From Rhodobacterales bacterium (lineage in GTDB: Bacteria; Pseudomonadota; Alphaproteobacteria; Rhizobiales; Stappiaceae), in contig VIRH01000065.1 of assembly GCA_008107755.1 (NCBI GenBank), forward strand, positions 186,001 through 250,000: a stretch of 64,000 nt of DNA. Reading direction: 5' to 3'. Each line of letters starts with the position of its first letter. Position 1 is the stretch's first letter. The notes beneath the pieces were generated by a model. That model was given only the letters and a program-made list of their open reading frames with translations. It had not been told where the DNA came from and searched no databases. Shown here one piece after another: positions 27,324 through 36,627 of this stretch. The position numbers and the translations under genes are program-made.

Positions 27324-28414
27324 CGGTCTCCTTCAAGAGAAGGGCTATCGGGAGACGGTCCCGTCGAAGCCGTTTCTACATCGGTCTGCTCAAGCAACGT
27401 TGCGGTGCCCTCGATGCGGACACTCACCCGCGACCCGATCTCGAGCGGCGCGCCGTTGCTGCCTTGCCTTGACTTCAGGCTATGGTCTCCGATCTGCAGA
27501 TCGTAGAAGATGTCCGGTCCCATGAAGGTGACCTGGCGCACCTCTGCCTCGCCTGACGCGTCAGCGAAGACCGAGAGGCATTCGGGACGCAGGGAAATCT
27601 CGCCCTTGCCGCGGGCCGCCTGATCGAGCGGCAGAAAGCCTCCCCACGGCAGGGTAGCCCGTGTTCCTTCGGCTTCGACCGGCACAAGATTGGTGTGACC
27701 GAAAAACAGTGCCGTGAACCGCTTCTGCGGCTTCAGGTACAGATCGCGCGGGCGGCCCGATTCCACCACCCGGCCCTTGTCCATGACGATGATCCTGTCG
27801 GACATGCTCATGGCTTCGCTCTGGTCGTGGGTCACATAAAGCGTCGACGAGCCGGTGCTGCGATGAAGGGCAAGAAGATCATCGCGCAGGGATTCACGCA
27901 GCTTGGCGTCCAGGTTCGACAAGGGCTCATCCAGCAGCAACAAGGCCGGTTGCATCACCAGCGCGCGCGCCAGAGCGACGCGCTGCTGTTGCCCGCCGGA
28001 AAGCTGTTTCGGGTAGCGGCCGGTCAGATCTCCCAAACCGCAAATTGCCACGACATGCTCGAAGCGCCGTAACTGTTCCTGCTTGCCGAGCTTCTTCATC
28101 TTCAGGCCGAACAGGATATTGTTACGCACGCTCATGTGAGGGAACAGCGCATAGGACTGGAACACGATCGCGATGTCGCGCTTTTCCGGCGGCAGGCGGG
28201 TGATATCGCGCCCCTGCAGCAAGACCTGCCCGCCGGACGGCAGGGTGATCCCGGTGATCATTCGCAGCAGGGTGGACTTGCCGCATCCGGACGGCCCCAG
28301 AATGGTAACGAATTCGCCATTCGTCACCGACAGGGATGTGGGGGAAAGCGCCTCGACGCCGCTGTAGTGTTTGGAGATGCCAAGGACATCAAGTTCGTTT
28401 TTCAGGGCGGGCAT
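27320..28414 (-). CDS. ABC transporter ATP-binding protein (PotA/FbpC type)
   Basis: 364 residues from the ATG at 28414 (MPALKNELDVLGISKHYSG; GGAAAG upstream). Walker A GPSGCGKST near 40, Q-loop QSYALFPHMSV, signature LSGGQQQRVALARAL, Walker B LLLLDEPLSNLDAK, switch His in YVTHDQSEAM, and a C-terminal TOBE-like domain. It energises the importer. Confidence 0.92.
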   Translation of the reverse strand: MPALKNELDVLGISKHYSGVEALSPTSLSVTNGEFVTILGPSGCGKSTLLRMITGITLPSGGQVLLQGRDITRLPPEKRDIAIVFQSYALFPHMSVRNNILFGLKMKKLGKQEQLRRFEHVVAICGLGDLTGRYPKQLSGGQQQRVALARALVMQPALLLLDEPLSNLDAKLRESLRDDLLALHRSTGSSTLYVTHDQSEAMSMSDRIIVMDKGRVVESGRPRDLYLKPQKRFTALFFGHTNLVPVEAEGTRATLPWGGFLPLDQAARGKGEISLRPECLSVFADASGEAEVRQVTFMGPDIFYDLQIGDHSLKSRQGSNGAPLEIGSRVSVRIEGTATLLEQTDVETASTGPSPDSPSLEGDR

Positions 28415-28436
28415 GCCAGGCGCTTTCCGTCTTGTC

Positions 28437-29690
28437 TTACTTGTCGAGAACGTTTGCCGCGAACGCATCACGGACGACGCGGGACATCACAGGGTTTGCA
28501 TTGGAAATGCGTCCCTCTGCATAGATGTCTGCGGGAACGAGAAGCTTCCGAGCCTCTTCCGGAATGAGGGAGGCATCGAGCTCGGTTTTCGGCGAGCGCG
28601 AAGCAAAGCCGGCCAGCTTCCAGGCCTGATGTTCCGGGGCCAGGATCTCGTCCATGAACAGCAACGCTGCTGCCAGGTTCTCGGTGTTCGAGGGAATGAA
28701 GGCCCCTTCAGCACCGCCCGGCTGACCACCGCCGAGAATGGTAACGCGCACCGTGTCGGGAAGCTGGTTGCCCATGACATAGGAGAAGGTGAGATCTTCC
28801 CAGGCCGTCCCGATATTGGCGACACCATTTGCCATCAGATTGAGGGTGTCGGTGTTGCCGTTGGTGATCTGCGCTGTCTCGAGCAGGTCATTGAAATAGG
28901 CCCAGACGGGTGCGAAACACTCCGAATTGTTCACCAGCTGGTCCGCCGCAGCTTCATCCGCGCTGAGGTCCATCCACCTGGCCACGCAGTCATCGCTCAT
29001 CAGTTTGTGCGAGACCGCGGTCAGAAAGCCGCTCCCCGACCCGCCTCGCAGTGGCGACGTGATGGCGACCTTGCCCGGATTTGCGGTTGAGTAGGCGAGC
29101 AGGTCTTCGAAGGTTTGCGGAACCTCGTCATCCTTCACCACGGAGGAGTTGAAGGCGATGACTGTCTGGTTGCCATGGAAAGGAACATAGGCGCCATTGT
29201 GCTCGATACCGCGATATTCGTAGGCCAGCGCGGGATCGAGATCCGCTGCATTCGGCAGAATGTCGGTCAGGCGGATGTTGGCCATCTCGTTCAGGTCTGC
29301 CGGCAGATCGGAGGAAAAATATCCGTCCATCGGAGAGGGCTTGCCCTCCTTGTAGGCCGCATCCAGCTGCGGCAGGCCGACGTTGGTCTCGACGGAGTTG
29401 AAATTGACCTTGATGCCGTACTTCTTTTCGAAGGCCGGAATAATCTGGTTCTGGAACACCACCAGCGGCGCCGGCGGCCAGTAGCTGTAGAAGGTCATTT
29501 CGCCGTCCTTTTTGGCCAATGGCACCAGGACGTCATAGAAATTCTCACGGGTGAGCTGGCTCAGATCCACCGAGGTGTCGGTGACATTGAAAGAGTCGCC
29601 AAACGCCGGGCTGTTCGCATCGGCGGCATGGGCCGCTCCCGTCATGGCAGCAATCACTGCGGCAGAGGCGGCAAGGCATTTCAGTTGCAT
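28437..29690 (-). CDS. ABC transporter substrate-binding protein (extracellular family 1)
   Basis: 417 residues from the ATG at 29690 (MQLKCLAASAAVIAAMTG, signal peptide to AAHA-AD; GGAG just upstream). The mature part is a type II periplasmic-binding fold with GEMTFYSYWPPA, IIPAFEKKYGIKVNFNSVET and a late AFIPSNTENLAAAL. It is the first gene of a five-gene operon and is divergent from a ROK regulator, so the ligand is probably a sugar derivative. Confidence 0.87.
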   Translation of the reverse strand: MQLKCLAASAAVIAAMTGAAHAADANSPAFGDSFNVTDTSVDLSQLTRENFYDVLVPLAKKDGEMTFYSYWPPAPLVVFQNQIIPAFEKKYGIKVNFNSVETNVGLPQLDAAYKEGKPSPMDGYFSSDLPADLNEMANIRLTDILPNAADLDPALAYEYRGIEHNGAYVPFHGNQTVIAFNSSVVKDDEVPQTFEDLLAYSTANPGKVAITSPLRGGSGSGFLTAVSHKLMSDDCVARWMDLSADEAAADQLVNNSECFAPVWAYFNDLLETAQITNGNTDTLNLMANGVANIGTAWEDLTFSYVMGNQLPDTVRVTILGGGQPGGAEGAFIPSNTENLAAALLFMDEILAPEHQAWKLAGFASRSPKTELDASLIPEEARKLLVPADIYAEGRISNANPVMSRVVRDAFAANVLDK

Positions 29691-29787
29691 TCTGGGCTCC
29701 TGGAGCAAGGTCGGTGGGCTTCCTGATTTCGGAATGGCCACAGGCATAGACCTGCTCAATGACAATTACATTACATAAAGAAAATTA

Positions 29788-31002
29788 GTGGAGCGGTTGT
29801 TTTCCGCCTCGCCCGCTGCCAGAAAGAGCGATCTGAATCGACCGGCTCTGAGAGACGCCATGCTGACGCCGAAATTTTCGCTCGGGCACAATCACCGCAG
29901 AATTCTCGAAACGCTTCGGCTGAACGGGCCCCTGTCACGCATCGATGTGGCCGAGATCACCGATCTGCAGCCAGCAACGCTGACACGACTGAGCCAGGAC
30001 CTGATCGACTGGGGCATGCTTGAGGATGCGAGCCACGAAAGCGTCGCGCAGACACGCTCTGCGGCAAAGCGCAAGACGAGATTGCTGCGCCTCGACAATT
30101 CGAAGCTGCGCACGGCAGGCATCGCCTTCACCGTGGATCGGATCGCCTTTTCCCTCAGCTCCCTCACCGGCGAGATCATTGCCGAGCAGATGGTCGAGAC
30201 AGAGATCCGAGACCCGCAGGATGTCGCCGCCCTGACCAAGGCCACGCTGGAGGATCTCCTCAACTCCGCCGGCGTGGACAGGAGCCAGCTGCTGGCAGCG
30301 GGCATTTCGCTGCCCATCAATTTCAGCGACAACAAGGAGCGGTTTTTCACACCGTCCGAGTGGCCCCTCTGGCGCAGCTCACGGCCCCGGGAGCTGTTCG
30401 AGCAAGTCCTGGGCGTTCCGACCTGGGTCGAGAATGATGCCCATGCGGCCGCTCTGGCCGAAGCCTACTTTGGTGCAGGCTCCGGCATGGAGAATTTCAC
30501 GCTGTTTTATTTTGCCTATGGGCTCGGAGGCGGGAACATGATACATCGCCGGCTCTATCGCGGTTCCTTCGGAAATGCCGCTGCCCTGGGCGGGCTCTTC
30601 CCACAGAACCTGTCGCGCCCGAGCGGCAGGGACCTGATGACTTTCCTCGCCGATCTGGGAGAAACCCATAAGAGCCTCTTCGATCTTGAGGAAAACCTGG
30701 GCGATGATCCGCGCGTTACGCCGTGGATTTCACGAGCGTGCGCGCAGCTCGCTCCGCTGGTACGCCATGCCCAGCTCTTTCTTGACAGCGAGGCAATCAT
30801 ACTTGGCGGACTGCTGCCCCAGAGCGTGCTCAAGACGATGGTGGAGGAGTTGCAGGAGATGTCTTCCGGCTTTGTCTCCGATACGAGGATCCTCGTCTCG
30901 ACCATAGACCGCGCCCGCTTCCACCTCGGTGCCGCCAGCATTCCCCAATATGAGGTGACGGCTCCGCACAAGTATAATGGACGGGTGGTGAAGGGGTTTT
31001 GA
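29788..31002 (+). CDS. ROK-family transcriptional regulator
   Basis: 404 residues with a GTG start at 29788; ATG at 29860 is an alternative that puts the HTH at the N-terminus. The winged HTH is NHRRILETLRLNGPLSRIDV and DLQPATLTRLSQDLI. The ROK ASKHA domain follows (VENDAHAAALAEAYFG; AYGLGGGNMIHRRLYRG). The family's zinc-binding Cys cluster is not obvious. It is divergent from the ABC importer with a 97-bp promoter gap containing ATTACATTACATAA, and is presumably its repressor. Confidence 0.85.
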   Translation: MERLFSASPAARKSDLNRPALRDAMLTPKFSLGHNHRRILETLRLNGPLSRIDVAEITDLQPATLTRLSQDLIDWGMLEDASHESVAQTRSAAKRKTRLLRLDNSKLRTAGIAFTVDRIAFSLSSLTGEIIAEQMVETEIRDPQDVAALTKATLEDLLNSAGVDRSQLLAAGISLPINFSDNKERFFTPSEWPLWRSSRPRELFEQVLGVPTWVENDAHAAALAEAYFGAGSGMENFTLFYFAYGLGGGNMIHRRLYRGSFGNAAALGGLFPQNLSRPSGRDLMTFLADLGETHKSLFDLEENLGDDPRVTPWISRACAQLAPLVRHAQLFLDSEAIILGGLLPQSVLKTMVEELQEMSSGFVSDTRILVSTIDRARFHLGAASIPQYEVTAPHKYNGRVVKGF

Positions 31003-31137
31003 CCTCAAGCAGAGCTATGCGGGACCCGCGATCATTTCAGGCTTAGGATGAACAGGCCGAAGCTTGGCGGTTTCGGTTCGTTCATCTCAGCCAGAAAGCT
31101 CTCTCTACTTCTTTGAGGCCATGCTGAGGCAAAACGC

Positions 31138-31722
31138 TCAGTCGCCCGATGTCGTGAACTGAATGGGGCGGTCGAGATTTGCCAGCGCTGCTTCCGTCCT
31201 CTGCTTTGCTTCGGGAGTGGTCGCCTCGCGGGTTACGATTACCCTCGCATCGTCCAGCCAGGTCTTCTTTTTGATTATGTTGATCCGCAACGTGCCCACG
31301 TGGAGCACCTCGCCGGCCTCGACCGTGAACCTCGGAGCGAACAGTTTCTTGAGCTTGTCCTTCCCGAGAAGGGCATCGGTCCAGCTGCCGCCGATCGCAA
31401 CTGAGGACTGGCCGCATCTGACATTCGTGATCCGGTAAGTTCCGGGTTTCACCGGCGCAGTGTCCTTTTGCATGAGTATCTTGACGGATCCATTGGTGAT
31501 CCCCCAGGTCTCCTTGGTCTCCTCGTTTATCATCACGAAACTGCTGCCTCCGCAGCGGTTATCTTCGTAATAGACGTCACCAAAGACCAGCGCCTTACCG
31601 CTGTCCAGCGATGTTTCAAGCTCGGCAGCTTCGCTGGCATCGACGGTTTCCAGCCCGTCCATCGAGTTCGTCTGACAGGCCGCCAGGACAAGAAAGAGAG
31701 GCAGAAAAAAGAGTTTTTTCAC
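31138..31722 (-). CDS. Putative lipoprotein, unknown function
   Basis: A 194-residue protein with a lipoprotein signal peptide (MKKLFFLPLFLVLAACQTNS, lipobox LAAC). The mature part has two Cys (RCGGSS, RCGQSS) and a predicted beta-rich body (GTYRITNV, VAIGGSWTDALLG). No family was recognised. It stands alone between the ROK gene and an amidohydrolase gene. Confidence 0.75.
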   Translation of the reverse strand: MKKLFFLPLFLVLAACQTNSMDGLETVDASEAAELETSLDSGKALVFGDVYYEDNRCGGSSFVMINEETKETWGITNGSVKILMQKDTAPVKPGTYRITNVRCGQSSVAIGGSWTDALLGKDKLKKLFAPRFTVEAGEVLHVGTLRINIIKKKTWLDDARVIVTREATTPEAKQRTEAALANLDRPIQFTTSGD

Positions 31723-31884
31723 GGGGAATTCCTTTGCCAGTTGGGAAGCAGAATGAATTACATTCCCAGGCTGGCGTCGCGCTTACCTCAGGTCGTTGAG
31801 CGTCGTTTGCAGCCTTCTTTTGGTGTCTTTGATGGACAGGGAGAGTTCTTGAAGGAGATGAACGGCCGCGAGCGCGGATATCGT

Positions 31885-32664
31885 TCAGGAAGATGCGTCG
31901 CAATTGATCCCGTAGAGAAAGCTGGCGGCGGTGGCATCGTCATAGACCTCACCAAGCGATAACAGACCGTCGTAGGTTGCGCGCTCTTCGTGCCGTGTGT
32001 GCGGCCAGTCGCTGCCCCACACGAAACGACCGTCTCCCAACAGCCGGTGCAGAATAGCAATATGGCCAGAAGGATCGGCAACGCCGCGATAAGGCGCGCT
32101 CAATTTGACGAAAAATGATGAGCGATCGGCGAGATCCGACAGTGCCTCGAGCCACGGCTCGCGCCCGGCATCCGCCGAAACCGGTAGCCCCACGTGGTCG
32201 ATAACGACCGGTACGCCGAGACGGGACAGCGGCTGCAGCCAGCCTGCCAGTCGCGGGCTTTCAAGCTGAATCTCGATGTGCATTCCCAGATCCTGCAAGC
32301 GACCGGCCAGCTGCCGTACCTGACCTGAGTCCAGGTCGGGCAGCGGCGCATCGCCAACGAGGTTCCAGCGCAATCCACGCACCCTGCCCTGACGGAGACG
32401 TTCGAGGTCCGCTTCCGTCACGTCGAGGTCGGTCACGGCAACGCCGGCGAACCGGTTTTCATCGACCTGCGAGAGCGCATCGAGAAGCTGGCTGTTGTCC
32501 GTGCCGAGGAAACTGACCTGAACGATCACGCCACCTGTCAGCCCGGTTTCATTGATCTTCTTGCGCCAGGTTGCAAGCGGCGCGGGATGATCGGGAACAT
32601 AGCGGACTGAACCCGTCGGAATGACGCGTTCATACACATGTGCGTGGCAATCAAACCTGAACAT
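31885..32664 (-). CDS. Amidohydrolase-family protein (PDC lactonase-like TIM barrel)
   Basis: 259 residues beginning FRFDCHAHVYER, with the HxH metal motif. Later signatures are GLRWNLVGDAPLPD, MHIEIQLE, VVIDHVGLP (His/Asp) and FVWGSDWPHTRHEE (GSDWPH, catalytic Asp). This is the pattern of the 2-pyrone-4,6-dicarboxylate lactonase group (COG3618/Amidohydro_2). It is divergent from a HutC-type GntR gene and a TctCBA transporter; it likely hydrolyses a lactone or cyclic acid brought in by that system. Confidence 0.82.
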   Translation of the reverse strand: MFRFDCHAHVYERVIPTGSVRYVPDHPAPLATWRKKINETGLTGGVIVQVSFLGTDNSQLLDALSQVDENRFAGVAVTDLDVTEADLERLRQGRVRGLRWNLVGDAPLPDLDSGQVRQLAGRLQDLGMHIEIQLESPRLAGWLQPLSRLGVPVVIDHVGLPVSADAGREPWLEALSDLADRSSFFVKLSAPYRGVADPSGHIAILHRLLGDGRFVWGSDWPHTRHEERATYDGLLSLGEVYDDATAASFLYGINCDASS

Positions 32665-32700
32665 TCAGCCTCCTCGTTATAAAGTTATATATAGAACTGG

Positions 32701-32717
32701 TTGACTAGAGAGGTCAA
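32701..32717. promoter_or_regulatory. Possible operator between the amidohydrolase and GntR genes
   Basis: TTGAC and GTCAA are separated by 7 bp inside the 85-bp divergent promoter gap, 33 bp before the GntR ATG. The arms are short, so this is tentative. Confidence 0.25.
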
Positions 32718-32749
32718 ATGATGTTTCGTCTCTTCCACGGAGGATGGTC

Positions 32750-33478
32750 ATGGCCGAGACGACGTCGAACATTGATGCGAGATTGCCCGCGTATCTGCGC
32801 CTGCGGGACGAACTTGCCGCTCGCGTTGCTGCCGGCGAATGGCGCGCTGATGAAGCGCTTCCATCCGACAACCGCCTCGCCCGCGAAGGGAACCTGTCCG
32901 TCGGCACGGTTCGCAAGGCCGTGCAGATGCTGGTGGACGAAGGTCTGCTCGAGCGGCGTCAGGGCTCCGGCACCTATCTGCGCAAGCCGGCATTCAACGC
33001 CACCTTGTTCCGCTTCTTCCAGATGCGGGACGCAGGAAGCGGCCAGAGCATCCCGACGAGCAGGCTGATCTCGCGCAAGCAAATGACTGCGCCGAGCGGT
33101 GTTGCAGAAGTTCTGGGTACGAATGACGTCATCAGGATCGAACGACTGCGCGACTTTGCGGACCGGCCGTTCCTGAGCGAGGAAATCTATATCCCGACAA
33201 ACCTCTTCTCCGGCTTCGAAGCGATGCCGGACAAGGAGGTCGGTCCGCTGCTCTATCCGGTTTATCTGGAGCATTTCGGAGTGTTTGTTGCCTCGGCCGA
33301 CGACGAAGTCAGCTTCGGTACGGCCGACGAGACAACAGCAAAACGTCTTGGAATTGGACCGGGCGAGGCGATCGCCGTGATCGAACGCACCGCCTACTGC
33401 ATCAGTGGAACGCCGGTCGAATGGCGTATCGCCCGCGGGCCGGCAAACCGTTTCCGCTACCGCAGCCGGATCGGCTGA
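32750..33478 (+). CDS. GntR-family regulator, HutC/UTRA type
   Basis: 242 residues. The second of two close ATGs (32750) is chosen, because GGAGG directly abuts the first. The winged helix is LPAYLRLRDELAARV and LPSDNRLAREGNLSVGTVRK, with wing RQGSGTYLR. The UTRA ligand domain (about 85-240) has IRIERLRDFADRPFLSEE and GEAIAVIERTAYCI. It probably controls the amidohydrolase and the tct operon. Confidence 0.88.
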   Translation: MAETTSNIDARLPAYLRLRDELAARVAAGEWRADEALPSDNRLAREGNLSVGTVRKAVQMLVDEGLLERRQGSGTYLRKPAFNATLFRFFQMRDAGSGQSIPTSRLISRKQMTAPSGVAEVLGTNDVIRIERLRDFADRPFLSEEIYIPTNLFSGFEAMPDKEVGPLLYPVYLEHFGVFVASADDEVSFGTADETTAKRLGIGPGEAIAVIERTAYCISGTPVEWRIARGPANRFRYRSRIG

Positions 33479-33505
33479 TACAAAACACAACGAGGAGGAA
33501 ATCCA

Positions 33506-34456
33506 TTGAAAAATCTTCTAATCGGCATCGCGCTGCTTCCGCTTGTCACCTCGCCGGCGCTCGCGGACTATCCGGAACGCGCCATCGAGGTCACTGTCCC
33601 GGCACCTGCCGGGGGCGGAACCGACACCAGCGCCCGGAAGCTGGCGATCCTGCTTGAAGAGGAACTCGGGCAGTCGCTCGCGATCCTCAACGTTGCAGGC
33701 GGCGGCGGATCGGTCGGTGTTACTCAGTTCATGCAGGCCAGGCCTGATGGCTATTCGCTGCTTGCCACCTGGAACAGCCCGATCACCACAGTCCCCCAGG
33801 TTCAGCAGACAGTCTATGGCCTCGACAGTTTCACGCCGATCGCATCGACGTCGGAAACGGCCTACACCATGTGCGTCAAGCCGGACTTTCCCGCTGAAAC
33901 CGGAGCCGAGTTCCTGGACGAACTCGCTGCCAACCCGGACAAGTACACCTACGGAAACGACGGGATCGGCGGAACGATGCAGCTCGCTGCCGAACGTATC
34001 TTTCAGCAGCGCGACATCAAGGCAGTAGCCATTCCGTTCGGCGGCGCCGGTGAAACACTTCAGAACTTCCTCGGCGGACACATCGACATCTATGGCGGTT
34101 CGATCTCTCCGGTTCTGCCGTATGTTGAATCCGGCGAGGCAAAATGCCTGATCGTCACCTCGGCTGCTCCGGTCGAGGCTCTCCCGCAAGCCGCCGGGCT
34201 GGAAAGCCTCGGGCTGGAAGCTCAGGAAACTCTGCTCTGGCGGTTGGTTCTTGCTCCGGCTGGGCTGGACCAGGCCATCGCTGACCGGCTTGTCGCCGCG
34301 CTGGAGAAAACCGTCAACGATCCGGAATACGTCGAGTTTCTCGCGACGAAGGGCGAGCTTCCGAATGTCGTCGCCGGTGAGGCTCTGACGCGGCGGCTTC
34401 AGACCGAATACGACGGTCTGGCAGAGGTCTCCAAGAAACTCGGTCTATCCCAGTGA
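33506..34456 (+). CDS. tctC: Tripartite tricarboxylate transporter substrate-binding protein
   Basis: A 316-residue periplasmic receptor of the Bug/TctC family. The start is TTG at 33506, decided by a strong GAGGAGG 7 bp upstream. A signal peptide (KNLLIGIALLPLVTSPALA) is followed by YPERAIEVTVPAPAGGGTDT, the family's ligand loop. It captures carboxylated compounds for the TctAB membrane complex. It overlaps tctB by 4 bp (GTGA). Confidence 0.9.
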   Translation: MKNLLIGIALLPLVTSPALADYPERAIEVTVPAPAGGGTDTSARKLAILLEEELGQSLAILNVAGGGGSVGVTQFMQARPDGYSLLATWNSPITTVPQVQQTVYGLDSFTPIASTSETAYTMCVKPDFPAETGAEFLDELAANPDKYTYGNDGIGGTMQLAAERIFQQRDIKAVAIPFGGAGETLQNFLGGHIDIYGGSISPVLPYVESGEAKCLIVTSAAPVEALPQAAGLESLGLEAQETLLWRLVLAPAGLDQAIADRLVAALEKTVNDPEYVEFLATKGELPNVVAGEALTRRLQTEYDGLAEVSKKLGLSQ

Positions 34457-34890
34457 CCGCACAGTGGCAAGATATGCTGCTCGGCGCCGCTTTCGCGGTG
34501 ACGGGTGCGGCGGCGGCTTTCAAGGCTGCCGCCTATCCCGGCGCGTCGGGCGGATATCCGATGGTGCTGGGCCTGATGCTTGCCGGGCTTGGCGCTCTTG
34601 TGTCGTTGAAGGCGGTGAAGGCAGGTGAGACTGCGGAAAGACCTTTGACCGAGAACACGCCGCGCATGGTGCTGACGCTGGTGTGCGGCGCGCTTTACCT
34701 CGCGCTGGTTCCCGTCCTCGGCTTCTATACCGCTTCGGCGCTGGTCGTGCTCGCATTGCCGGTCGTGCTCGGGTTCCGTCGCCCGGTCTATCTCGGTGCC
34801 GTCACCATCGTCTTCATCGGCATTGTCTGGTCGGTCTTCTCCCTTCTGCTCGAGAAGCCATTGCCCGCAGAAATCTGGATGCGGTTTTAG
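34453..34890 (+). CDS. tctB: Tripartite tricarboxylate transporter small subunit
   Basis: 145 residues with four hydrophobic segments, a typical TctB. GTG start overlapping the tctC stop. It stabilises the large TctA channel. It ends 14 bp before tctA. Confidence 0.87.
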   Translation: MTAQWQDMLLGAAFAVTGAAAAFKAAAYPGASGGYPMVLGLMLAGLGALVSLKAVKAGETAERPLTENTPRMVLTLVCGALYLALVPVLGFYTASALVVLALPVVLGFRRPVYLGAVTIVFIGIVWSVFSLLLEKPLPAEIWMRF

Positions 34891-34904
34891 GTCTGGAAAC
34901 CTCC

Positions 34905-36437
34905 ATGGACACGATTGCAACGATACTCTCGAGCGTTCTGGCCCCCGGACCGTTCCTGGCCATGATCGGCTCCTCGATCCTGGGTGTCTTCATCGGCGCG
35001 TTGCCGGGCCTGAATCCCGTCATGGCGATCGCGTTGCTGCTGCCGCTCACCTATTCCATGGATCCGCTTGTCGCCCTCGCGATGGTTGCCGGGATCTACA
35101 ACGGTTCCATGTACGGCGGTGCCATTCCGGCCATTCTGCTGCGCATTCCGGGGACGCCGGCCGCCATCGCGACCACTTTCGACGGCTATCCGATGGCGCA
35201 GAAGGGCGAGGCGGCGCGGGCGCTCAAGATCGCCTGCTGGTCCTCCGCGATTGGCGGCACGGCATCGGCGCTCGCCCTGATCACGGTCGGTCCCCTCCTC
35301 GCCCGTGCCACCCTCGCCTTCGGGCCAGCGGAATATTTCTGGATTGCCGTCTTCGGCATGGCGTCGGTCGGCGTTCTGGTCGGAAACGACGCAGTCAAGG
35401 GCCTGATGGCCGCTGTTTTCGGCCTGCTGCTCGGAACCGTCGGGCTCGACCAGCTCTCGGGTGTTCCGCGCTACACCTTCGGCCAGACCTGGCTCCTGAG
35501 CGGACTTGATCTCATCGTCATTCTCGTCGGGCTTTATGCGATGCCGCCGGTTCTCTCCCTTGCGGAAAAGGCCGACCTGTCCGGTCTTTCGTCGAGAGAC
35601 CTCAAGCTTGAGGCCGTGCGGGTTCCCTGGAGCGAGATCAAATCGATTATCCCCACATGGATCCGATCGTCTCTGATCGGCATAGGGGTGGGCATTCTTC
35701 CCGGTGCGGGCGGCAATGTGGCGGCCTTTCTCAGCTATAACGCCGCGAAGAACGCCAGCGACGATCCGAAGAGCTTCGGCAAAGGCAATCCGAACGGGGT
35801 CGCAGCAGCCGAATGCGGTAACAACGCCGACAACGCGGCCTCGATGATCCCTGCCCTTGCCCTCGGGATTCCCGGCAACGTGGTGGCAGCCCTGGTGCTT
35901 GGTGCCCTTCTCATCCACGGCTTGCAGCCTGGCCCCCAGCTGTTCCACCAGAACCCTCAACTGGTTGGCGGGTTCATGGTCGAGATGCTGCTCACGTCGC
36001 TGATCATTCTTGTTGTCGGAGGTGCGGCGGCAACGCGGGTGTTTGCCCAGGTTCAACGTCTGCCGGGTGTTCTTCTGGTGCCTAGCGTGCTCGTACTGAT
36101 GACGGTCGGTGTCTATGTGATCAACGGGCGTGTCGTTGATCTCTGGATCATGTTCGCCGCGGGAGCGTGTGGTTATTTTCTGGAGAAAATGTCCGTGCCG
36201 CTTGCTCCGATCGTTCTCGGCCTGATCCTGGGACCGATGGCCGAGCAGAACATCCGTCGCGCACTCCTCATCAGCCGCGGCGACGTCACCGAGTTGGTGA
36301 CGCGGCCGATATCTGCCACGATCGCCGTTGCGACACTCGCTCTGATCGTCTGGCCCATCGCAACAGCGATCTTGCGCCGACGAAAAGCGGCGCGTGAACC
36401 CGCGAACACGGCCCCGCAGGACCGGACCACGCCCTGA
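34905..36437 (+). CDS. tctA: Tripartite tricarboxylate transporter large permease
   Basis: 510 residues from the ATG at 34905 (MDTIATILSSVLAPGPF); longer frames overlap tctB. It has about 11-12 hydrophobic segments and the conserved LPGLNPVMAIALLLPLTY and SMYGGAIPAILLRIPGTP motifs, repeated in the second half (GILPGAGGNVAAFLSY). It is a secondary, cation-driven carboxylate importer. Confidence 0.92.
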   Translation: MDTIATILSSVLAPGPFLAMIGSSILGVFIGALPGLNPVMAIALLLPLTYSMDPLVALAMVAGIYNGSMYGGAIPAILLRIPGTPAAIATTFDGYPMAQKGEAARALKIACWSSAIGGTASALALITVGPLLARATLAFGPAEYFWIAVFGMASVGVLVGNDAVKGLMAAVFGLLLGTVGLDQLSGVPRYTFGQTWLLSGLDLIVILVGLYAMPPVLSLAEKADLSGLSSRDLKLEAVRVPWSEIKSIIPTWIRSSLIGIGVGILPGAGGNVAAFLSYNAAKNASDDPKSFGKGNPNGVAAAECGNNADNAASMIPALALGIPGNVVAALVLGALLIHGLQPGPQLFHQNPQLVGGFMVEMLLTSLIILVVGGAAATRVFAQVQRLPGVLLVPSVLVLMTVGVYVINGRVVDLWIMFAAGACGYFLEKMSVPLAPIVLGLILGPMAEQNIRRALLISRGDVTELVTRPISATIAVATLALIVWPIATAILRRRKAAREPANTAPQDRTTP

Positions 36438-36500
36438 CCCGAGGGACGGCTGACGGCGCAAGCCGGGCCGAGGTTCAGGAGAATGGGTGTCTTTTGAAGA

Positions 36501-36525
36501 ACATCCGGCCCGAGTGGCCGGATGT
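36501..36525. terminator. Strong hairpin between convergent tctA and the ABC operon
   Basis: A perfect 10-bp stem (ACATCCGGCC and GGCCGGATGT) with a CGAGT loop lies between two convergent operons. There is no clear U tract on either side. It could stop transcription from both directions. Confidence 0.55.
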
Positions 36526-36627
36526 CTCGCATTGCGACCGGTTGGCCGGCTTTTCAGCGGCTGTTTCATCGCAGCGGAGTAGATACCATGCCGCCGCGGG
36601 ACGCCGGTCGGATCTATGTTCAGCCGC

